Positions 15,929 through 22,367 of a stretch of 29,950 nt of DNA are shown piece after piece (within the stretch, counting starts at the first letter, position 1; every line of letters begins with the position of its first letter). This stretch comes from an uncultured Lachnospiraceae bacterium. GTDB lineage: Bacteria; Bacillota; Clostridia; Lachnospirales; Lachnospiraceae. Position numbers and translations under genes: made by a program. The notes beneath the pieces were generated by a model. The model saw nothing but the letters and a program-made list of their open reading frames with translations. It was not told the DNA's origin and ran no database searches. Location of the stretch: NCBI GenBank assembly GCA_900554205.1, contig USGM01000027.1:1-29950 (forward strand), written 5' to 3'.

Positions 15929-16820
15929 TTTCCGCCTCCCTTCCCGCTTCAAAACGCCGGCACAGAAGATTCGTCAGCGTCACGCCGGCAACCACTATCA
16001 GGCATGCCCCCAGACCATACAGCGTCCAGACGATGCATGCCTCCGCCGCCAGACATGCCAGCGCCAGAAAATACTTTTTTCTCAGGCACAGGGATAATGC
16101 ATAGGGAATCAGTATCATGTTGCGCAAGGTTACCCCTCTCCATCCGGCGTACAGAATCCCAAAGCCATCCATGCCATACCGATAGCTTCCAATCCAGATC
16201 AGGATCGCTACGAGCACAAGAAACAGCAGTCTCTTTTCCCGCTCTTCCGGGAACAGGCTTCTTGCCAGACTGCTGTATGCCGCATAGGCAAACAGCAACG
16301 TAAACACGGGAATGATCTGCCATACCAGATATTCCGGCCGGATGCCTGTTATTCTGCTGAGCACCCCATACAGGGTCGGCAGACACAATACCTTAAGCCG
16401 CATCGGGATGCCGCCCTGATATGCGCCACCTGTCATGGGATTTACACTGTAAACAGCATTCGTCTCCAGAAAGCTTCCCACCGTCTCTACCGTCATATCA
16501 CCCTTCAGGTACACCCATGTCCCCGACGCAACAAACAGTATCTGGGACAGCACAAGAGCGCCAAACAGCAGAAGCAGAAACTTTTCCTTCCGCGAGAACT
16601 TTACCCTGTCGCCCGTCACTGCTCCTTCTCTTTTTTTGCACCACAAAAAATAGCCGCAAAGCAGCGCCAGAAATGCCACCGCCGCAGCGATAAACACCGG
16701 AACACACTGGGAAAATGCCCGATGCAGCAGCACAGCATACAAATGCGCTCCCTCCGCTGCCCCGATCAGGGCAATCAATAGAAATACCACAAAATCCGTA
16801 AGAGAAAACTTTCTTCCCAT
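15921..16820 (-). CDS. Polytopic membrane protein, first gene of the polysaccharide operon
   Basis: 299 residues with about eight hydrophobic segments. ATG 16820 is preceded by GAGG at 6 bases. Notable external stretches are ETNAVYSVNPMTGGAYQGGI after helix 3 and GSYRYGMDGFGILYAGWRG before VTLRNMILIPYALSLCLRKK. This pattern is seen in large clostridial membrane proteins of unknown function (possibly DUF6077; from memory and unverified), but those are nearer 500-600 residues, so this chain looks like an N-terminal half whose partner is the next gene. It is the promoter-proximal gene of the operon. A role in glycan modification or transport is only inference. Confidence 0.75.
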   Translation of the reverse strand: MGRKFSLTDFVVFLLIALIGAAEGAHLYAVLLHRAFSQCVPVFIAAAVAFLALLCGYFLWCKKREGAVTGDRVKFSRKEKFLLLLFGALVLSQILFVASGTWVYLKGDMTVETVGSFLETNAVYSVNPMTGGAYQGGIPMRLKVLCLPTLYGVLSRITGIRPEYLVWQIIPVFTLLFAYAAYSSLARSLFPEEREKRLLFLVLVAILIWIGSYRYGMDGFGILYAGWRGVTLRNMILIPYALSLCLRKKYFLALACLAAEACIVWTLYGLGACLIVVAGVTLTNLLCRRFEAGREAEND

Positions 16821-16848
16821 GCTTCACCTCGTAAAAGTACATGAGTCT

Positions 16849-16877
16849 ATTTTAACACACTTAGGATGCCCACACAA
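16849..16877 (-). promoter_or_regulatory. Promoter for the polysaccharide operon
   Basis: On the minus strand -35 TTGTGT (16872-16877), a 17-base spacer and -10 TAAAAT (16849-16854) preceded by TGT, which makes an extended -10 element. Transcription would start about 20 bases before the ATG at 16820, leaving no room for a leader RNA element such as an antiterminator target. The -35 box touches the tail of the upstream terminator. Confidence 0.55.
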
Positions 16878-16914
16878 GCAAAAGCAGCCGGCCGCACTAT
16901 GCGGCTGACTGCTT
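16877..16914 (-). terminator. Rho-independent terminator of the Spo0A-domain gene
   Basis: On the minus strand a 12-bp stem (16901-16912 pairing with 16884-16895, with one mismatch and one wobble) and an ATAGT loop, extended by A-T pairs (AAGCAG...CTGCTT) and followed by TTTTGCTTG. It lies 33 bases after the Spo0A-domain gene and separates it from the polysaccharide operon. Confidence 0.75.
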
Positions 16915-16946
16915 CTATGTTCTCGTGAAAGAGTCTGGGTTTACAG

Positions 16947-17324
16947 TTACATTGCCTTAATATCCAGACGGATCATATCGGCAATTCGGGCAATGTACTC
17001 GCTGTTCGTCGGCCTTGTTCTTCCTTCTTGCGCCGAATAGCCGAACATTTTCTCAAAGGTCTCTGTATTACCTCTCTCCCAGGACACTTCAATCGCGTTC
17101 CTTATCGCTCTCTCTACCTTTTGATTCGTTGTCTTAAATCTCTTTGCCACCGTCGGATACAGAAGCTTGGTCACACTGCTTACGACCTCCATATCCCTTC
17201 CCGACAGCAGAATTGCATCTCTCAGATAATGATACCCCTTAAGATGCGCCGGTACCCCCACATCCAACATGATATCTGTTATGTATCTTTCCAATTCACA
17301 ATCCTTTACAGCATCAATCTCCAC
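16947..17324 (-). CDS. Stand-alone Spo0A C-terminal DNA-binding domain protein
   Basis: 125 residues. The start is GTG 17324 with AAGGGGA 6 bases upstream. The chain begins at the first helix of the Spo0A effector domain and matches it to the end: VGVPAHLKGYHYLRDAIL, VTKLLYPTVAKRFKTT, the helix-turn-helix KVERAIRNAIEVSWERG, and RPTNSEYIARIAD. Full Spo0A (about 265 residues) has an N-terminal phosphoacceptor receiver domain; none is present here, and the 117 bases upstream are non-coding. From memory, B. subtilis Spo0A reads TTASRVERAIRHAIEV in the recognition region where this has TTNQKVERAIRNAIEV, so the fold is kept but base contacts may differ. It should bind DNA without phosphorylation control, perhaps as a modulator of Spo0A targets or of the adjacent polysaccharide operon. 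The cell's true spo0A would be elsewhere. Confidence 0.9.
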   Translation of the reverse strand: MEIDAVKDCELERYITDIMLDVGVPAHLKGYHYLRDAILLSGRDMEVVSSVTKLLYPTVAKRFKTTNQKVERAIRNAIEVSWERGNTETFEKMFGYSAQEGRTRPTNSEYIARIADMIRLDIKAM

Positions 17325-17379
17325 TTGAATTCCCCTTTCTTATGTCGATTCATACTCTTTCTCTTCGATGAACAGTTAT

Positions 17380-17408
17380 ATATTATCATATATAATCGAG
17401 ATTGTGAA
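17380..17408 (-). promoter_or_regulatory. Candidate promoter of the Spo0A-domain gene
   Basis: On the minus strand -35 TTCACA (17403-17408), 17 bases, -10 TAATAT (17380-17385); an alternative -10 GATAAT (17382-17387) has a 15-base spacer. The implied leader is about 49 bases. In that leader the + strand reads TGTCGAT (17343-17349), one base from the Spo0A-box core TGTCGAA. AT-rich surroundings make the exact -10 uncertain. Confidence 0.4.
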
Positions 17409-17441
17409 TACTTTTGCCCGCTAAGAAAGTGTTAAGAAATT

Positions 17442-18371
17442 TTATAGCTCCTCCTTCACCAGATAAATCGGGCGTCTCTTGACCTCCATATAGGTCTTGG
17501 CAAGGTACTGTCCGAGGATTCCGGTACAGAAAAACTGCACCCCGCTCAGGAAAAGCATGATACACACCAGTGAAGGCCAGCCCGAAACCGGATCCCCGAA
17601 CACCAGCTTCCGCACTATAATAAAAATAATCATAACAAAAGCCAGAAAGCAGAATAAGACACCCACCACCGAAGCGATCATCAGCGGCACCGTCGAAAAT
17701 GCCGTGATACCATCGAGCGAATACAAAAAGAGCTTCCAGAAATTCCACTTCGTCTCGCCCCTGGCGCGCTCCACATTTTCGTATTCCAGCCACTTCGTCC
17801 TGAAGCCGACCCAGCCGAAGATGCCCTTGGTAAAGCGGTTGTATTCCTTCATGGAGAGAATCGCGTTGACCATCTGTCTGGTCATCAGCCGGTAATCCCT
17901 CGCCCCATCCATAATTTCCGTCTTGGATATCTTCTTCATCAGCCTGTAAAACATTCTGGCGAAGAAGCTTCTCACCGGTGGCTCCCCCTTACGGCTGACA
18001 CGTCTGGTCGCAACAGAGTCATACCCCTCCTCGATTCCCTCCAGCATCTGCGGCAGAAGAGAAGGCGGATCCTGCAGATCCACATCCATGATCACAACAT
18101 AGTCGCCCCTTGAATGCTCCATGCCTGCAAACATTGCGGCTTCCTTTCCAAAATTTCTGGAAAACGACACAAGATGTACCCGCTCGTCCTTGTCACGGAG
18201 TTTTCTGGCCTCCTCAACAGTTCTGTCCACAGAACCGTCATCGATATAGAGAAGCTCAAGTTCCATATCCTTCTGCGCAAAATAAGGATCATTCTTTGTC
18301 AATTCCTCATAAAAAAGCCCTACGCTCTCCTCCTCATTATAGCAGGGAACAATAACGCTTAACAGCTTCAT
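17442..18371 (-). CDS. GtrB/DPM1-like polyprenyl-phosphate glycosyltransferase
   Basis: 309 residues. A GT2 catalytic domain with LLSVIVPCYNEEESVGLFYE, LLYIDDGSVDRTVEEA, HLVSFSRNFGKEAAMFAGM, YVVIMDVDLQDPPSLLPQM (DxD within DVDLQDPP) and ARDYRLMTRQMV, then EYNRFTKGIFGWVGF and ARGETKWNFWKLF. Two C-terminal membrane helices (about 232-258 and 266-292) complete the GtrB-type layout. Such enzymes make undecaprenyl-phosphate-sugar, the donor used outside the cell by GT-C proteins, so the GT-C-like protein at 963-2684 is a plausible user. The start ATG 18371 has only a weak GGA site. It has its own promoter (18417-18445) and stands apart from the main operon. Confidence 0.93.
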   Translation of the reverse strand: MKLLSVIVPCYNEEESVGLFYEELTKNDPYFAQKDMELELLYIDDGSVDRTVEEARKLRDKDERVHLVSFSRNFGKEAAMFAGMEHSRGDYVVIMDVDLQDPPSLLPQMLEGIEEGYDSVATRRVSRKGEPPVRSFFARMFYRLMKKISKTEIMDGARDYRLMTRQMVNAILSMKEYNRFTKGIFGWVGFRTKWLEYENVERARGETKWNFWKLFLYSLDGITAFSTVPLMIASVVGVLFCFLAFVMIIFIIVRKLVFGDPVSGWPSLVCIMLFLSGVQFFCTGILGQYLAKTYMEVKRRPIYLVKEEL

Positions 18372-18416
18372 GTCACATCCAACACTTTCCGCCTCACGGC
18401 ATTTATGAATATAAAC

Positions 18417-18445
18417 AGTATACTATTCCAGCCCGCAATAGGCAA
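18417..18445 (-). promoter_or_regulatory. Promoter of the GtrB-like gene
   Basis: On the minus strand -35 TTGCCT (18440-18445), exactly 17 bases, -10 TATACT (18417-18422). The leader would be about 39 bases. It lies in the 192-base divergent gap shared with the + strand DUF3048 gene, for which I could not find an equally clear promoter. Confidence 0.6.
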
Positions 18446-18563
18446 GCCAAAAGCATCCGCTGCGCCACCATCTTTATTAAATATTCTTAACTTTTAACCT
18501 GCCGCGAGACGCTGTGCGTTTTTTGTGATAAGATGAATCTATTCAAAGGAGACTGACTTACTT

Positions 18564-19706
18564 ATGAGGAGACTAAAACTGGGTTCCGTTCTGGCTTTGT
18601 GCACTCTGTTGTGCGCCTGCAGTCTGGGTGAACCCGCTTCTGGCAATGTAATTTCAGATAATATAATAAATACATCCGGATCGGCTTCCGATGACACCGG
18701 ATCTGTAATATCTTCAGAGACTTTGGCAGGGGAGGATGCGCCTTCCCTCCACGAGGGCATGGTGCGCAGCAGACTCACAAATGAATGGATCGATGAAGCG
18801 GCTGCTGACCTCAGACCGATCGCCGTAATGATTCCAAACGAGAGCAATGCCCTGCCCCATTACAACATTTCCAATGCCTCCGTCCTGTATGAGGCAAACG
18901 TAGAGGGGCGCATGACACGTCTGCTCGCCATTTTCGAGGACTGGAAGGATCTGGACAAGATCGGCAACATCCGAAGCCTACGCTCCTATTTCGCCTACTG
19001 GGCATTTGAATGGGATGCGTTCATCGTACATTCCGGGCAGCCCTTTTTCGTGAACGAACTGCTGGCGCTGCCGGACACGGAGACAATCAACGAAAACAGT
19101 TCTCCCGATGCCGGCGCATTTTTCCGTGATTCCTCCCGGCAGAGACCGCACAATCTATATGCGACCGGACAGGGAATTCTGGATGTCTTGAACGCAAAGG
19201 GGTATTCCCTGAGCTACCGCGGGCTCTGCGACGAACAGCATTTTCAGTTTGCTGACAGCAAAACGCCGAACACTCTTGAGCAGTATGGCACTGCCGCCGT
19301 TGCTGCCACCTACATCGACATGTCCGGCTGTTATCCCGTCACAAGATGCTATTTTGATTACAACCCGCAGGACGGACTCTACTACCGCTCGCAGCATCTT
19401 TCCGGCGGCACCGACGGCCCTCATATGGACGCAGCGACCGGGAAGCAGTTAGCCTTTAAGAACCTTCTTGTACAAAACGTTCAGGGCGAAGACATCGGCG
19501 AAGGCTATCTCTCTGTTGACTGCCTTGACACCACTCAGGACGGATGGTTTTTCACAGAGGGCAGGGGTATTCATGTGACATGGAAAAAGTTAAGCGACTA
19601 TGGCGCGACAAGGTTCTATGATGACTCAGGAACCGAAATTTCACTCAACACCGGCAAGACTATGATCTGTATTATTCAATCCGGCGACAATTTCACCTTC
19701 CGCTAA
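18564..19706 (+). CDS. DUF3048 (YerB-like) lipoprotein
   Basis: 380 residues, the only + strand gene in the window. A signal segment ends in LLCAC (Cys19, lipobox), followed by a Ser/Asp-rich linker. The N-terminal DUF3048 domain starts near residue 88 (LRPIAVMIPNE, ASVLYEANVEGRMTRLLAIF, IGNIRSLRSYFAYWAFEWDA) and the C-terminal DUF3048 domain (about 260-375) ends with DGWFFTEGRGIHVTWKKLSD and GKTMICIIQSGDNFTF. The IRSLRSYF block is the most conserved mark of the family, whose biochemical role is unknown; an exported, lipid-anchored position is clear. The ATG has AAAGGAGA upstream but at a rather long spacing of about 12 bases. A near-perfect terminator follows. It is a paralogue of the left-edge gene. 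Confidence 0.92.
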   Translation: MRRLKLGSVLALCTLLCACSLGEPASGNVISDNIINTSGSASDDTGSVISSETLAGEDAPSLHEGMVRSRLTNEWIDEAAADLRPIAVMIPNESNALPHYNISNASVLYEANVEGRMTRLLAIFEDWKDLDKIGNIRSLRSYFAYWAFEWDAFIVHSGQPFFVNELLALPDTETINENSSPDAGAFFRDSSRQRPHNLYATGQGILDVLNAKGYSLSYRGLCDEQHFQFADSKTPNTLEQYGTAAVAATYIDMSGCYPVTRCYFDYNPQDGLYYRSQHLSGGTDGPHMDAATGKQLAFKNLLVQNVQGEDIGEGYLSVDCLDTTQDGWFFTEGRGIHVTWKKLSDYGATRFYDDSGTEISLNTGKTMICIIQSGDNFTFR

Positions 19707-19713
19707 AGCATGA

Positions 19714-19750
19714 TGGGCATATCGTTTCGATATGCCCACCTTTTGTTTCC
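19714..19750 (+). terminator. Rho-independent terminator of the + strand DUF3048 gene
   Basis: A perfect 11-bp stem (19714-19724 TGGGCATATCG, 19728-19738) with a TTT loop, followed by CCTTTTGTTTCC. It begins 8 bases after the stop. On the minus strand the hairpin is followed by TCATGCTTTAG, without a strong U run, so it may stop the convergent ptsH transcript only partly. Confidence 0.9.
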
Positions 19751-19763
19751 TTATTTTATTTCT

Positions 19764-20027
19764 TTATTCTCCCAATCCGTCTTCCACTGCGCGAACCAGA
19801 GTTTTAAGAGCTTCCTTCTCATCCTCTCCCTCGCAGACGAATTCGATTTCATCTCCGCATTTCACACACGCACCCAACACGCTCAGCACGCTCTTTGCGT
19901 TTGCCGTATTTTCCCTAAATGTAAACGTGATCAAGGATTTAAACTGCATTGCCTCCTTACACAGAATACCCGCCGGTCTGAGATGCAGACCTGTAGGATT
20001 CTTGATCACTACCTTCTGACTTACCAT
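19764..20027 (-). CDS. ptsH: HPr family phosphocarrier protein
   Basis: 87 residues. ATG 20027 gives canonical numbering: His15 lies in NPTGLHLRPAG (usual GLHARPA; Ala replaced by Leu) and Ser46 in NAKSVLSVLGA. His15 carries the phosphate from Enzyme I to sugar-specific EIIA proteins; Ser46 is the site for HPr kinase in Firmicutes catabolite control, so both functions look intact. It ends VEDGLGE, like many HPr proteins. GGAGGG lies about 10 bases upstream; a longer in-frame start would add a 16-residue head without family support. It lies downstream of cdaR with its own promoter candidate and converges on the DUF3048 gene. It could be the main HPr or a second HPr-like protein. Confidence 0.92.
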   Translation of the reverse strand: MVSQKVVIKNPTGLHLRPAGILCKEAMQFKSLITFTFRENTANAKSVLSVLGACVKCGDEIEFVCEGEDEKEALKTLVRAVEDGLGE

Positions 20028-20083
20028 TTTGTCTTTCCCTCCAATCTCTGCTGCCGGACAGCTCCCTTCTTCCACTTCATCAT

Positions 20084-20112
20084 ATCATGAGCCACCCGGA
20101 AGCACAAGTCAA
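20084..20112 (-). promoter_or_regulatory. Candidate promoter of ptsH
   Basis: On the minus strand -35 TTGACT (20107-20112), 17 bases, -10 CATGAT (20084-20089). An overlapping extended -10 (TGA then TATGAT, 20079-20084) is a better box but lies 22 bases from the -35. Either gives a leader of roughly 45-50 bases. Confidence 0.45.
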
Positions 20113-20153
20113 TTTTTGCTCTGACACATGTCCGTTCCAATCCGTTTTATTCT

Positions 20154-21440
20154 TTATAAAACCTCTGTCTTGGTGAACTTTACCCTTATACTTACTTCAT
20201 TTTCCTCAGTTACACCATCGGGAAGCGAGAATTTCACCGGTATTTCATAAGTGTGATCCCCGGGCTCCTCCAGCTCCTGCTCCTGCAGCCATGCCGCAAT
20301 GTCGATCGTCGTCCTGACAGCACTCTCCTGCACCGCAGAAACCGCGTCATTCAGCCCCGAAATCATAAGCTGGTATGGCGAATCCTCATGGACGACAATC
20401 TCTGTCTCATAGCCCTCCGGCACGTTGAGCAGGGTGAAGTCCTCCGGCTCCAGAACAAAGTCTCTCTCGACAATGGGCTCGATATATACCGTTGCAGTAA
20501 CCCTTCCGTTAAAGCTGCTGTCGGCAAGTCTGACATTGTCTTTCAGGTAGTCCTTGATATTGATGACATTGACCATATCGCCGCTTGCGCCAGTAATGTT
20601 CAGCTGTTCCTCGGGAATGGAAATGCTCGTCACACTTGCCAGTGCAGCAGGCGTGCCCGCAATCATCACCGTAGAGGGTACGCACTCCGTCACTCCGGTT
20701 GCAAGATAGCCCTCCGCAGGAACACCCATCACATTCAGTTCTATCGGCACTTCCTTCGTTGCGAGCACCTCAACCGACATATGGATCTGATCCACGTTCC
20801 GGCTGACGCTCGGAAGCTCAAGAAGTTTTCCCTCCGAATCATAGAGCAGCGGCTCTACATTCAGCGACATATTTGTGCTCACTTCGGTCACATCCACCTC
20901 GACCCTCGCGTATGCAATACGCTCCACTGCCGACTTAGGGCCCGTGACTTCTATCAGGTTCTGGTCGGGAGATACGCTCGCCACCATATACCCTTCCGCA
21001 ACCTCTCCTACCGTCTGATGCTGGACTCTGATCCACTTGCTGGACTTATCTTCCACCGTCAGCCTTACGACATCATGATCGCCCCGGATCGTCTCAACGC
21101 TGGAGCTTTGCACATTCTGAACATTATATGAAATAACAATGGTATTTATGTCTGTAAGTCTGTTCATATCGGCTTCTGCAATAATATCGGATGCCCGCAG
21201 ATTTCTGGTGATGCTTCGCGGTGCGCGGATTGTCACGCGAACAGTGTCCGTATTGTCCAGAATTTCATAAACCTTCCCCTCTTTTTCAAGAAGCTCGGTA
21301 TTCGTCAGCGTCACCGGTATGTTGGAAAAATAGACCGTCTCCTTGGGATCTGCGATCTGCGCCGCTACAAACCACAGCAGAGAAGCCAGCAACAGAGAAG
21401 CCAGCTTGAGACCCCAGTTATGAAAGATTCTCTTTTTCAT
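20154..21440 (-). CDS. cdaR: CdaR, YbbR-domain regulator of diadenylate cyclase
   Basis: 428 residues. A short cytoplasmic MKKRIFHNWG, one membrane helix (LKLASLLLASLLWFVAAQI) and an extracytoplasmic chain of YbbR repeats; recurring features are NIPVTLTNTELLEKEG, VGEVAEGYMVASVSPDQNLI, VMGVPAEGYLATGVTECVPS and LLNVPEGYETEIVVHEDSPY, about four repeats. In Firmicutes CdaR binds CdaA in the membrane and modulates c-di-AMP synthesis. The start ATG overlaps the end of cdaA by 23 bp, with AGGAG 10 bases upstream, so the two are made together. The usual third gene, glmM, is not next; ptsH is. Confidence 0.93.
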   Translation of the reverse strand: MKKRIFHNWGLKLASLLLASLLWFVAAQIADPKETVYFSNIPVTLTNTELLEKEGKVYEILDNTDTVRVTIRAPRSITRNLRASDIIAEADMNRLTDINTIVISYNVQNVQSSSVETIRGDHDVVRLTVEDKSSKWIRVQHQTVGEVAEGYMVASVSPDQNLIEVTGPKSAVERIAYARVEVDVTEVSTNMSLNVEPLLYDSEGKLLELPSVSRNVDQIHMSVEVLATKEVPIELNVMGVPAEGYLATGVTECVPSTVMIAGTPAALASVTSISIPEEQLNITGASGDMVNVINIKDYLKDNVRLADSSFNGRVTATVYIEPIVERDFVLEPEDFTLLNVPEGYETEIVVHEDSPYQLMISGLNDAVSAVQESAVRTTIDIAAWLQEQELEEPGDHTYEIPVKFSLPDGVTEENEVSIRVKFTKTEVL

Positions 21441-22314
21441 GCTTTGTCTTGCTCCTCCCTTTCCAGATGTGTCTTCCCTTCGGCTTTTCCTCCTCCTGTC
21501 TGTTCAGGACTTTCTGTAGTCTCGCCTTCAGGTCATCGGGAGTAAATCCTCTCTCAAGCTTCCCCTCATACGCCACGCTGACCTTTCCCGTCTCCTCGGA
21601 GACAATGACTGTCAGGGAATCCGTCACCTCCGAGACGCCAACTCCGGCGCGGTGTCTGGTTCCGAGCTCTTTGCTCAGGTCCAGATTGTCAGACAGCGGA
21701 AGATAGCAGGTTGCAGAGGTCACTCTGTTTCCCCGCACAATAACAGCTCCGTCGTGCAACGGAGTATTATGTTCAAAAATATTGATGAGCAGCTGGCTGG
21801 TCACAATGCCATCCACCTCGATTCCCGTCCGCTCATAGTCACGAAGGGATTCCTTCTGTTCGATCACAATCAGCGCGCCCGTCTTTGCCTTTCCCATCTC
21901 AAAGCACGCCTTGACGATTTCATTGATTGTCTTCTCAGAGAAGAGCTCCTGCTCTCTCTTGCCGGAATCCGTAAAGACGCCGGACGGCAGGAAATTCTTT
22001 TTTCCCAGCTCTTCCAGTGCATGACGCAGCTCCGGCTGCATGACGACGACGATTGCCATCACCGCGAAGCTCAGAAGATTCTGTGCAAGCCAGAGAATCG
22101 TTGTCATGTCCATGATAAAAGCCAGCAACAGAAAAACACAGATCACGGCAAGCCCCTTTAAAAGCTGCCATGCTCTGGTCGTTTTCATCCATTTTAAAAT
22201 ATAGTACAGCAAAAACGCGATGATGAGAATTTCCAGAATATCCCCCGCATCGATCGTCGTTCTGTATGTGCTGAAGCTCTTCACATAATCAACTATTGTC
22301 TCAAACCACTGCAT
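21418..22314 (-). CDS. cdaA: CdaA diadenylate cyclase (c-di-AMP synthase)
   Basis: 298 residues. Three N-terminal membrane helices (LEILIIAFLLYYILKWM, LLKGLAVICVFLLLAFIM, ILWLAQNLLSFAVMAIVVV), then VMQPELRHALEELGKKNF and the DAC domain: GALIVIEQKESLRDYERTG, NIFEHNTPLHDGAVIVRGN with the DGA motif, and LGTRHRAGVGVSEVTDSLTV with the RHR motif. Both are needed for condensing two ATP into c-di-AMP, so it should be active. The C-terminal lysine-rich tail (PKGRHIWKGRSKTKHEK) overlaps the cdaR start. c-di-AMP controls potassium and osmolyte uptake and wall homeostasis. It lies 53 bases after a membrane-protein gene, probably in the same operon. Confidence 0.95.
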   Translation of the reverse strand: MQWFETIVDYVKSFSTYRTTIDAGDILEILIIAFLLYYILKWMKTTRAWQLLKGLAVICVFLLLAFIMDMTTILWLAQNLLSFAVMAIVVVMQPELRHALEELGKKNFLPSGVFTDSGKREQELFSEKTINEIVKACFEMGKAKTGALIVIEQKESLRDYERTGIEVDGIVTSQLLINIFEHNTPLHDGAVIVRGNRVTSATCYLPLSDNLDLSKELGTRHRAGVGVSEVTDSLTVIVSEETGKVSVAYEGKLERGFTPDDLKARLQKVLNRQEEEKPKGRHIWKGRSKTKHEKENLS

Positions 22315-22367
22315 CTGCCTAACATCTCGCCTCTATCTGTTTTATCCCGTCCCCGGGTAACCTTCTC

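Noticed and set aside
16821..16946. Possible leader RNA or antiterminator element before the polysaccharide operon
   Set aside because: The inferred leader is only about 20 bases, and the hairpin present belongs to the preceding gene's terminator.
18372..18563. Promoter for the + strand DUF3048 gene near TGTGATAAGAT
   Set aside because: The -10-like TAAGAT (18529-18534) has no acceptable -35 at 16-18 bases, so it is not listed as a feature.
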